Both the position numbers and the translations under genes were made by a program. A model generated the notes under the pieces. The model did no database searches. It was not told where the DNA came from and saw nothing but the letters and a program-made list of their open reading frames with translations. From Gryganskiella cystojenkinii (taxonomy: Eukaryota; Mortierellomycota; Mortierellomycetes; Mortierellales; Mortierellaceae), in the NCBI GenBank assembly GCA_015852425.1, contig JAAAIG010000009.1, forward strand, positions 68,788 through 132,787: DNA of 64,000 bases. The letters are read 5' to 3'. Position 1 is the first letter of the stretch, and the number at the start of each line of letters is the position of its first letter. Of this stretch, positions 56,017 through 64,000 are shown in pieces.

Positions 56017-56207
56017 AATAAATGCGGATCAAATTAGGAAAAGTGTTATAATTTCAATTGTCGTTTGAAGTTTTAATGGAAAAGGGAGTGATGCGAAGCT
56101 AGGTTTACAGAGATATTGTTACAAAATCAAAGAGATCCACCACCGAGAATTATACAAAGGAGGGTGCTGGTGGCTGCATGGCATGGAAAGCTGATTTTCG
56201 GGTTTGA

Positions 56208-59200
56208 TTATTGCTCGTATCCGTGAACACGAACACGGTACACGCAAGTATACGCGGGATGACCCCAGTTGGACTTTATCCGGAAAACGATGCCCTGGGA
56301 TGGCTCGCTTTGCTTCGAGAGTGGGATGGAGAATGTTTGTCGAGGGTTGGACTTCTTGCTTGGTGCAATGTCCCCAAAAGAGCGGAGGGGGGTTCCATCA
56401 GGGAGAACACCTGCGCTTGCATCGTACACGACCGTCGTCAAGAGCTTTGAGCCATGCCAAGGTGGTCCTCCCTCATAGTTCCAAGCATAACCAGCTTCCT
56501 TGCCATCTGTGGATTTGGACGAGGACGAGGCCTCGACATTAGCTTCGGTCTTCTTGTTTTCATCCCCGCTCTTATTATCGTCAGCACTTGAGGCGCCAGG
56601 ACGGTAGGGTGAGGTTGGCGCCGCATCGGTATCGGTCGTGAGACTCCAGATCTCAATCTCGCGGGGTGCACTCCCGCTGTCGAGGACAACGCTCGGGTCC
56701 GCATGCTCGATCGTCACTTCAGTGACAACAATCTGTCTTGCCAAACGGACCGCAACTTGACCGCGCTGTCCCTTCATAGGCCAGCATTGACCTGCGTGGA
56801 CATCGGGTTCGATCACTGTCCTAGAGGGTTTCTCTCGATGAGGTAACGGGAAGAAGAATCGAGATTTGACACGCTCCAAAAGCTTTGGCTGAGATCCATG
56901 GCGGTAATCGTCCGATGTGAGGCGAGGAATAATTCGTCCGCCGGCCGAATAAAGAGCATAGTCGACCTTGGCGAGTACATCCGCAGAGTACTTGTTAAGA
57001 GCTTCGTCAATCAGGGTATTCACAAGATCTCGCTCGACATCCGTCAACTCAGTGCTTTGACCAAATACCCCAGGAGCAGAGCCATGTTGAGTCGGCGCAC
57101 GGCCTTTGAGCTTGCCCTGTTTTTCCAGGAGCGCGACCACGTTCTTTTCTATTCCCTTCCAAATTTCAGTTGCCTCAGTTTTCACAAGGTTTAGGAATAC
57201 TGCTCTGGAGACTGTAGTGATGCGACCGTCGACATAGTTGGCAATAGGGACCCTGTTTTCGCCCAGGAATTCGTCCCAGGTCATGGGCTGACCGGTCTTC
57301 TTCTTGTTGGTCTTGGAACCCTTGGATCCCCACGTCCATCCACCAGTCGTTGGCTCATTTGCATCAGAATCCGATGCCTCATGAGTAGACCCAAGTCTCA
57401 CAGAGAGCTTCTCATCGATAGACTTTTGCACTTGATCCGAGGTCATGAACAATTCGCGCGCAGAGTCCCAGAACGAACCAGGGATCGACAGCTTTCCGGT
57501 TTTAGGATCCTTGGAGACGACCAAATACCGTGGAATCTGATCCTGAACGATTTCGAGGATCTTGAGGTCGATCCAGCCGCCCTTCGAGATGTACTTTTTC
57601 AGTGTTGTAACATCGTCCTCGACTCGCTCCAACTTGTGTTCAATGCCTCCAATCCAAACTGACATATCTTCAACCTTGGCATCGGTCTCGTGGAGTTTGC
57701 TTTCGACAAAGTTCTGGAGTTCACTGACCTGTCTCTCCTTCTCGGCGATCTTTTGTTGAATGCGACGCTCGAGATCATTGACCTTTTTATCTCTCTCAGT
57801 GACTTCGTAGTTGAAGCGGTGTCCCAGCTCATCGACCTGCTTGTCTCTCTTTTTGACCTCATCGTGGAAGCGACGATCTAGGTCATGAGCAAGTTTTTCT
57901 TTTTCTGCCGGGACATGATCGAAACGGCGTAAAAGGTCTTGGACCTGACTGCTCTCCTTGGAGAGCTTATCATGGACATCACCCTCCAAGTCCTTGAGAC
58001 CCTCGGCCAACTTTCCATCCGCACGGCGTAAATCAGTGAGTGCGTTCTGGATCCATTCGATTCTCGCCTCGAGCTCCTCTAGAGACTTAATATCGCCTTC
58101 CGGAATCTGGAGTCGAGGTGCTTTCCGGTCAGTTTTCTTGAATGGTAACCACAAGTCCAGGGAAGGTAAACTCGGAACCCAATCGCTCCATGTCGGCTTT
58201 GGCTCATCGTTGACTGCGCCATTCGTGTCTGATCGCCAAGTGATGACGTCCCATACTCGGCTAAGAGTACTGCCGATGGGGCTGAAAGAATTCGTTGATC
58301 GGGTATTGTTCAAAACCGAGTCAGTCCTTCCACCTGGTTCATTCCACGATGACTCGTGAGGGGTCCCGCCATTAGACCGATGTCCACCAAGGACTGCAAA
58401 GGCAAGCAGGGCGACGCCAAATAGAGCTCCAGGACTGAGAAGACCAACTGCGACGCCGGCCTCGTACCATTCGAGGGCAAGTCGACGGGCCTTGTGTCTC
58501 TGTGTCCAGGGCCAGGTGAAGAAGACTCGGATGCAATTCCACGTGAACCATAGGAAAGATACGCAGGCGGTAACAGTAGCGTTATAAAGATCCATGGCCC
58601 CTTGGGTATAATAAACAAGACCTCGCCAGACAACATGCCAGGGGTAGACGCGCTTAGATTGAAGACGATGACGGCGTGGCTTAGAGTCAATCTCATAGAA
58701 TTCATGCGTAGGTGATGGAGGAATCGATGGGTAGTTGTGAGCGGCCTCATGATCAAGGATATCAACATCCAGAGACTCGTACTCACTCTCAGAGTCGGCC
58801 ATAGGAGGGTATTCGCGGTAGTTATCCCGAATATGTGGGGAGCCACGTCTTGGGGTGGATTGGCGTCCAAGTGGTGGGAAATCTTCAACTCCGTAGTCGT
58901 CGTCAGCATGCATAAGGGTCTCTGGACTGGTCATGCCACGGTCTTCTGGTTGATAGGTGTCCTGGTACTTGTCCTCGAACCTGTCATCGTAGCCATCATG
59001 CGACATGGCCACACCCGAGTCAAGATTGCGGAGAGCGGGGGTTCCTGGGAGCTGTTGAGACCTGGGTGACTTGGGAAGATCGCGCTTCACGGAAAGAGTC
59101 CTTGAAAGGGTACGGAGAGGCGCTTTGCGAGTTAACCTTGCTTGGCGATGGACGGCATAGTTACCCTTACGTGCGCGCGCACGAGCACTAGTTGCTGATG

Positions 59201-59795
59201 CTCTCGAGTCACTGTCTTCGTCCTCCGAAGCAGATAGCGACCCGTTTTTGTTGGGAGTGCCCCAGTCTTTTAGCGAACGTGTGATCCTCTTGATGAATCC
59301 AAGCTGGTTCAACTCTTTAATCCTCTCGGCTTCTTCCTCATCCAGCTGAGACTGCGTCAGGACTGGTTCTTCCTCCTGTAAAAATTCGTCATCATCCTGC
59401 TCGAATTGTTCTTGTGGCTCGAGTAAGGCCCCGTTCTCGTCGTGTACACTGTCGAAGTCCAGGGCTAGATTGACGATCCCACGGGGCCGAGTCGGTGATG
59501 CTCCGCCTGCCCAGCTAGATATCTCGTCCTCATCATCACGCTCGTCATCCTCGGATGAAAAGAGTCGACTTTGAGGCAATTTCTCTAAGGCGATGGGGGT
59601 ATCGTGGGGTCGGTATTTCTTTCTCCAGTTGGAGGATTGGTGGGAGGGGGAACCAGTACGACTTCCTGATGAGGGTTCGTTGACCAATGGAACAACCTCG
59701 TCGACATATCCACTGCTCGGTTGTCGAATTGGTCTGAGAGGTAACCGAGGTGATTGAAAGGGGTCACTGTTGACCCTACGTGTTGGGGTTCGCAT
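56208..59795 (-). CDS. SUN-domain protein (Sad1/UNC-84 type)
   Basis: Inner nuclear membrane component of the LINC complex, which pairs with KASH proteins to tie the nucleus to the cytoskeleton. One open frame of 1195 residues. The nucleoplasmic head is polar with acidic and Arg patches. Hydrophobic segments lie at about 390-425 and 450-475 (GLLSPGALFGVALLAFAVLGG). A long coiled coil follows at about 570-720 (DKQVDELGHRFNYEVTERDK). The SUN domain fills the last 330 residues: DYALYSAGGRIIPRLTSDDY, then VIEPDVHAGQCWPMKGQRGQ, VVTEVTIEHADPSVVLDSGS and a final SNWGHPAYTCVYRVRVHGYE. It is larger than yeast Sad1. An upstream spliced leader may carry an overlapping reading frame (see findings). Confidence 0.94.
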   Translation of the reverse strand: MRTPTRRVNSDPFQSPRLPLRPIRQPSSGYVDEVVPLVNEPSSGSRTGSPSHQSSNWRKKYRPHDTPIALEKLPQSRLFSSEDDERDDEDEISSWAGGASPTRPRGIVNLALDFDSVHDENGALLEPQEQFEQDDDEFLQEEEPVLTQSQLDEEEAERIKELNQLGFIKRITRSLKDWGTPNKNGSLSASEDEDSDSRASATSARARARKGNYAVHRQARLTRKAPLRTLSRTLSVKRDLPKSPRSQQLPGTPALRNLDSGVAMSHDGYDDRFEDKYQDTYQPEDRGMTSPETLMHADDDYGVEDFPPLGRQSTPRRGSPHIRDNYREYPPMADSESEYESLDVDILDHEAAHNYPSIPPSPTHEFYEIDSKPRRHRLQSKRVYPWHVVWRGLVYYTQGAMDLYNATVTACVSFLWFTWNCIRVFFTWPWTQRHKARRLALEWYEAGVAVGLLSPGALFGVALLAFAVLGGHRSNGGTPHESSWNEPGGRTDSVLNNTRSTNSFSPIGSTLSRVWDVITWRSDTNGAVNDEPKPTWSDWVPSLPSLDLWLPFKKTDRKAPRLQIPEGDIKSLEELEARIEWIQNALTDLRRADGKLAEGLKDLEGDVHDKLSKESSQVQDLLRRFDHVPAEKEKLAHDLDRRFHDEVKKRDKQVDELGHRFNYEVTERDKKVNDLERRIQQKIAEKERQVSELQNFVESKLHETDAKVEDMSVWIGGIEHKLERVEDDVTTLKKYISKGGWIDLKILEIVQDQIPRYLVVSKDPKTGKLSIPGSFWDSARELFMTSDQVQKSIDEKLSVRLGSTHEASDSDANEPTTGGWTWGSKGSKTNKKKTGQPMTWDEFLGENRVPIANYVDGRITTVSRAVFLNLVKTEATEIWKGIEKNVVALLEKQGKLKGRAPTQHGSAPGVFGQSTELTDVERDLVNTLIDEALNKYSADVLAKVDYALYSAGGRIIPRLTSDDYRHGSQPKLLERVKSRFFFPLPHREKPSRTVIEPDVHAGQCWPMKGQRGQVAVRLARQIVVTEVTIEHADPSVVLDSGSAPREIEIWSLTTDTDAAPTSPYRPGASSADDNKSGDENKKTEANVEASSSSKSTDGKEAGYAWNYEGGPPWHGSKLLTTVVYDASAGVLPDGTPLRSFGDIAPSKKSNPRQTFSIPLSKQSEPSQGIVFRIKSNWGHPAYTCVYRVRVHGYEQ

Positions 59796-59833
59796 GGGGG
59801 TTCTGGGACCTTCGACGGTTGCGCCGATGACAC

Positions 59834-60089
59834 CTGGCAGTATCAGGTTGTCAGTTGATGTAAAAAGATGAGGCTATTTGTGTATGAAATAACAAGAGTT
59901 TGAGTAAGCATATAGTTAGGAGATTGGATAGAAAAGAAAGCAAAACAAAAGGGTGCGCACAGAACAATGAACAACGTGGCTCTCTCACTCTCCGTCGCAC
60001 ATATATCCAAGATATGGAGGGAATGAGAATCCAAAATAACGCGTTTCGAATATCAAAACAAAAAAAAGTCAACCGAGGGAGGCACTTAC
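59834..60089 (-). other. Candidate leader intron of the SUN-domain gene
   Basis: A strong GTAAGT donor at 60089 and a CTGAC...TGCCAG acceptor at 59834 define a 256-nt intron upstream of the SUN start. The upstream exon holds an ATG at 60134 (MNTASPRTRQTRPAS) that after splicing continues in a frame different from the SUN protein and stops at 59585. Confidence 0.5.
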
Positions 60090-60134
60090 CGACGCGGGAC
60101 GGGTCTGCCTTGTTCTCGGGCTGGCCGTGTTCAT

Positions 60135-60690
60135 CAGCGGGCCTGATTATGAGATTGTTGTGAATGTGTATGAGAGTGGGAAGGGAGGGGAGGAATGGAG
60201 CGGGAAGAGGATGTCAAAGAAGAAAGGCTCGGGAGAAGAGAAGGGTGGTAAGAGTTGTCAAAGGCAGCGGTTTGTAACGCGTGACTGAAATGGGAGCGTG
60301 TGTAAAGAAGGGGGAAAAGATGATGATGATGGGGGAGTGATGGTCCTTTAATGAAAGGGAGGGAAGGGGAAGAGAGACTGAGTGAGTGAGTGCGTGAGAG
60401 CAAAGGTGGATGCAAAAAAAGGGACGCGTTGTTGGAAAGAAAGAGAGAGAGTGTGTGTGTTGGAGAAGAGGGAGCGCAGGAAATGAATGTTCAATCGACA
60501 ATCAAAACAATCAGTTTTGCGTGCAGGGTGAAGTTGTAGGGAAGGAGAGACCCCGTGTCAATATTTTTTTTTGGGATGGTCACAGAAGCAACTGAAGAAG
60601 AAAAAAATTTCTGTTGTTTTTTATGCGCCTTTTCTTTTTTTTCGCATTTCGATTCCAACTCTACTCAAAGCACACATTCCGGCAGAAACC
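60135..60690. promoter_or_regulatory. Divergent promoter between SUN and Cmr1-like genes
   Basis: About 550 bp, GA-rich on the plus strand at 60170-60480, with small GAGT and GTGT microsatellites at 60380-60460. It becomes T-rich before the ATG at 60691. No gene is seen. Confidence 0.4.
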
Positions 60691-62879
60691 ATGAAGACCC
60701 GCAAGCAGGAACACGAAGAACACGACCATGATGACTCTCACGAGGAGCAGGAGGAGGAAGAAGAGTTGGAACACGAGACAACCGAACAAGGTGGCATCTC
60801 TGAATAGTATGTCTCCGCACCCCAGCCATTGAACACTAAACATCGAAATTGGTGGCGTTTGAAGGCAAACAGCTTTTTTTTTTATTATTTCCGCTTACTT
60901 TTTACTTCTTTTTTATTCCTCTCGAATCAACTCATCATGAAAGCGAGCGGATGAGATTGGAGAATATCCGCAGGAACCAAGAGGCCATGAGGGCGTTCAA
61001 TATCCCCGAGGCCATTGCTGTCATTGCAGATATGAAGAAGAGACCCGCTGCACCCACACCAGGAGTCAAGCGTGAGAAGAGGATCAAGAATACTGAGGCC
61101 TTGCCAAGGCGACAGTCCGGTCGACTGGCCGGAATAAAGGTAACTTCCGATATCATTCTTATGCCATGTTGATGAAATTTCTGATCAACTCGTTGATAAA
61201 TGAATTAATATATGCTTTCATATTTTGTTTTTATATCTGAAAAAAAAAAAATGCAATAGCCGGACGACCCTGTCGCAGTACGCAACCAGGAAAAGAAACT
61301 TGAGGCTCTTCAAACCATGGATCATTTAAAGTGGGCACGACGAACCGGAGATCTTTCTCTGGCTGATGTGAGTGGACACGGAGACGACTCCAAGTTTTCG
61401 AAACTGATGCAGGAAATCGCAACTTATGTCCCTGACAAGGCCAGGATGAGGGACGCCGAAGATGCTGCCACCGACGATGAAGACGAAGAGGATGTCAAGC
61501 CCAAGATTAAGCAAGAAGAGGACGACAAGGAGAATCACGATACAAAAGCAAAAATTAAAAAGGAGGACGAAACCGACAAGAAGGACGACGCCAAAGTTGG
61601 TATCAAGAAATATTTCAGTCCACGTACCACTAGAGGAGCAGCCGCGGCGTCATCTGCAATATTAGATGTCAAGAAAGAGAGCCAACCTGTCCACAAGCCA
61701 GCATCAGCGTCCTCATCATCCTCAAAGGAACCCTCCCTTCGTAAAAAGGTCCAGAACCTACGAATTCGAGGTCCATGGCCGACTGCCAAGGTGTGCCAGG
61801 GAAGAGTCTACTGTATGGCTGTGCATGAGAACAAGGATAAAGTCTTGGTCTGCGGTGGCGATATCGATGGCAACTTGGGATTCTGGGACCTGAACGAGGA
61901 CCTCGCAGACGATTATGAACCCGAGTACGACGAGGAACCCAACATTTACTCTTACAAGGCTCACAGTCGCACTCTCTCCAGTATGCAGTACTCACCCACG
62001 GATCCAACGAAGCTCTTCACGTCCTCGTACGATGGCTCCATTCGGTACTTGGATCTGGTCAAGCAAAAGTTCATCGAGTCCTACGTCGTTTCTGCGGATG
62101 CCTCAGATCACCTGGGTTCCATCTCCATGGACTCGACAGGACAACAGCTTTGGTTCGCTGATGTCGATGGCGCTGTGACACTCAAGGATATTCGTACACC
62201 TAAACATGAGATGGTCTACCGCAAGGTCCTGCACGAGAAGAAGGTCGGATGTGTCAACGTGAACCCTAAATACGGAAATCTGATTGTCACCTCGAGTCTC
62301 GACCGGACGATGCGAATTTGGGATATCAGGACGTTTGGCAAGAACCACAAGGTGGATGAGCCCTATGAAGAACTCGCTCAGTTCCCTCATCGTCTGAGTG
62401 TTACTAGTGCCATGTGGAGTCCCGATGGTGAGTCTAAACGTTTGCCTTTATGAGGAATATATCAGATTATTCACGTTCTTGGTTGCTTACACGCATGTTA
62501 TATCTCTTTATAATTTCGTCCGCTAGGCGCCAGTATTGCAAGCACATCTTATGACGATTATGTCCGAGTATTCAACAACTTTGACCCAGCTCTTCCTGAT
62601 ATCAAGGAAATCCCAGAGCCAATCAAGATCTCTCACAACAACCAGTCGGGTCGATGGGTGACCATGTTGCGTGCTGTTTGGTCCCACCAGTTTAATTGGT
62701 TCTGCATCGGAAACATGAACAAGTCTGTAGATATCTATTCGAGAGGCACCGGCGATCTGATGGCGAACCTGAAGGATACTCGTGTTTTGACTACCGTCCC
62801 AGCGGTGAATGCCTGGCATCCCAACAGGGTAGTCTTGGCGAGTGGTATGGCGAACGGCAAGATGGTTATCTGGCGGTAG
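60691..62879 (+). CDS. Cmr1/WDR76-type WD40 DNA-damage-binding protein
   Basis: Four exons join in frame: 60691-60806, 60944-61139, 61260-62427 and 62527-62879, for 610 residues. Exon 1 is Glu/His-rich. SEY-ERMRLENIRRNQEAMRAF across intron 1 matches the conserved 'R..NI..N..ll..L.i' head of Cmr1 proteins. RRQSGRLAGIK and a Lys/Glu/Asp-rich region (residues about 170-240) precede the propeller. WD repeats include KVCQGRVYCMAVHENKDKVL, FTSSYDGSIRYLDL, VTSSLDRTMRIWDIR and IASTSYDDYVRVF, with a closing ASGMANGKMVIW. Yeast Cmr1 and human WDR76 are nuclear, respond to DNA damage and are found at intranuclear quality-control sites. Shared FNNFDP-type segments near the end support this subfamily over DDB2. 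Confident. Confidence 0.92.
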
Positions 62880-63141
62880 ACTCTTTTTGTATCCCTGGAT
62901 GCGCATTATCCTTTTCTCCCTTTCTCTTCATTTCTAATATTATTATTAATAAGCGTTGTTGTGTACTCGAGAACACAGAGATGGCCAGCAGACGGGTCGG
63001 ATCTATATCGAAGTAACACGGACGAGGAAGCAACTCTACCGGTTCAAAGAAGACTAATGTGAACAATGAAGTACCCCGAGGGAGATCTTATATAAATGGT
63101 CAATTAAAACATAGTTTTATAATTCTACAGCGAGGATTTGA

Positions 63142-63999
63142 TCAAAGCTTCAAATGGTCGACCATGACGCGGAAGGCAGTTTCCTGGCGGATCCAAGCCC
63201 AGTCCTCAATCCAGGCGCGCTTGATGAACTCGGCTCCGATCAGTGTGATTTCCTTTGCCTTGGCATCGTGGCCATCATCTTCTTTGAACCAGCCCGTGTA
63301 GGGTGTCCATGCCATCAGATGGCCTCCGCAGTGAATGACAGCGGTCTTGAGATCCGTGGCCGTCAACCGGTTGCCATAAATCTTGCAATATGCCTCGAGG
63401 AAGGAGGTCATCATCTCTTCGCACGGGTGGCGGTACTTGTTGAGAGAAAAGGCCTCAGCCATGAACTGGCCAAGATCCATCGCTGCCGGCCCGTACCGGC
63501 TCATCTCCCAGTCCACAATATACATATGCTTGATTGTGATCTCATTTCCTTCTCCTGTTGCAGTGTCGATGAGGAAGTTGCCTGGCCAAAAATCACCGTG
63601 TGCAAGTGTTTCAGGTTCGTTCATCAGTCGGTCGCCACCCCACTTGGACGCCAGGTCGATCACATCCCGGTCGAACTGCGGCTGTTCCTCCATGTACTTG
63701 CTCGCCGCCTTTGGGAACTGATCATAGAGAATCAGACGCGACAGGCCCAGCGCCTCAGTGTTGGCCATCTTGTCTGGGTAGAGCTCTGATCGATGACGAA
63801 AGCCATAGAGATGCAGACGTGCAATGAACTCTCCGAGTGAACTGCCAATCTCCTTGGCCAGCCACGGGCTTGGTGGCTGGGCGAGAGATGAGATGAACCC
63901 CTTGAGGTGCGTCGATTTCACACCGGCATCCTCCTGGATCACAATATTGTTCTCATGGTCCCAGTAGAGCACGCGTGGCACCTTGACGTTGGCTGTTTC
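63142..63999 (-). CDS. APH/choline-kinase-fold small-molecule kinase, 3' part (5' end outside window)
   Basis: 286 codons are present, open to the window edge, without the N-lobe. The C-lobe shows the phosphotransferase loop LAHGDFWPGNFLID (HGD with downstream N, the catalytic Asp and Mg-binding Asn) and the metal-binding YIVDWEMSRYGPAAMDLGQF. IGSSLGEFIARLHLYG and GLSRLILYDQFPKAA lie upstream. The arrangement resembles fungal 'aminoglycoside phosphotransferase / kinase-like' proteins and methylthioribose kinase-like enzymes. The substrate cannot be determined from this part; it is not evidence for drug resistance. Confidence 0.85.
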   Translation of the reverse strand, partial: ETANVKVPRVLYWDHENNIVIQEDAGVKSTHLKGFISSLAQPPSPWLAKEIGSSLGEFIARLHLYGFRHRSELYPDKMANTEALGLSRLILYDQFPKAASKYMEEQPQFDRDVIDLASKWGGDRLMNEPETLAHGDFWPGNFLIDTATGEGNEITIKHMYIVDWEMSRYGPAAMDLGQFMAEAFSLNKYRHPCEEMMTSFLEAYCKIYGNRLTATDLKTAVIHCGGHLMAWTPYTGWFKEDDGHDAKAKEITLIGAEFIKRAWIEDWAWIRQETAFRVMVDHLKL

Positions 64000-64000
64000 A

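Noticed and set aside
1..64000. Search for tRNA, rRNA and CRISPR arrays
   Set aside because: No cloverleaf with conserved T-loop and D-loop boxes, no ribosomal core sequences and no regularly spaced repeats were recognised by eye; a covariance scan was not possible.

Overview
The window is nuclear DNA of a filamentous, early-diverging fungus. Genes are split by short GT-AG introns of about 60-260 nt with GTAAGT-like donors and CTAAC/CTGAC-like branch sites. Intergenic stretches are rich in pyrimidine or purine tracts, and glutamine-, serine- and threonine-rich low-complexity proteins are common. Gene content and intron style suggest Mucoromycota, most likely Mortierellomycotina; this is an inference from style and was not tested by a search. 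There is no operon structure, rRNA, tRNA or CRISPR array that I can see.

Layout. 0-9.3 kb: 3' end of acetyl-CoA synthetase, a small four-exon orphan gene, hydroxyacid-oxoacid transhydrogenase (ADHFE1 type), a seven-helix TMEM198-like protein with an unexplained frame change, and the scavenger decapping enzyme DcpS. 10-19.5 kb: a WD40 protein and a very large AreA/NIT2-type nitrogen GATA factor behind a 2.2 kb leader/promoter. 19.8-26.5 kb: an EamA/SLC35G transporter, a Cyk3-like proline-rich transglutaminase-fold protein and an Fmp46-like thioredoxin-fold protein. 27.5-39.5 kb: a coiled-coil protein ending in an SH3BGR domain, a syntaxin-18/Ufe1 SNARE, an orphan five-exon gene, an F-box protein and a 3CxxC zinc-finger protein. 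39.8-46.7 kb: CTP synthase, an SRRM1-type PWI splicing factor and alanine-glyoxylate aminotransferase.

46.7-52.6 kb is the accessory part. It holds a diverged duplicated promoter-like segment, two short inverted-repeat elements (MITE-like), two small ORFs that begin with signal peptides, a Kre9/KNH-like single-pass surface protein, an assembly gap and a zinc-ribbon exon relic. 52.6-64 kb returns to ordinary genes: a membrane-anchored GH17 glucanase, the MTG1 mitochondrial GTPase, a SUN-domain nuclear envelope protein, a Cmr1/WDR76 WD40 protein and the 3' part of an APH-fold kinase.

Most genes are unrelated housekeeping functions. Themes that recur are carbon and nitrogen metabolism (Acs, transhydrogenase, aminotransferase, nitrogen GATA factor), RNA processing (DcpS, SRRM1) and cell wall or cytokinesis (GH17, Kre9-like, Cyk3-like). 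Exon joins below were chosen by splice consensus and reading-frame continuity and have no transcript support.
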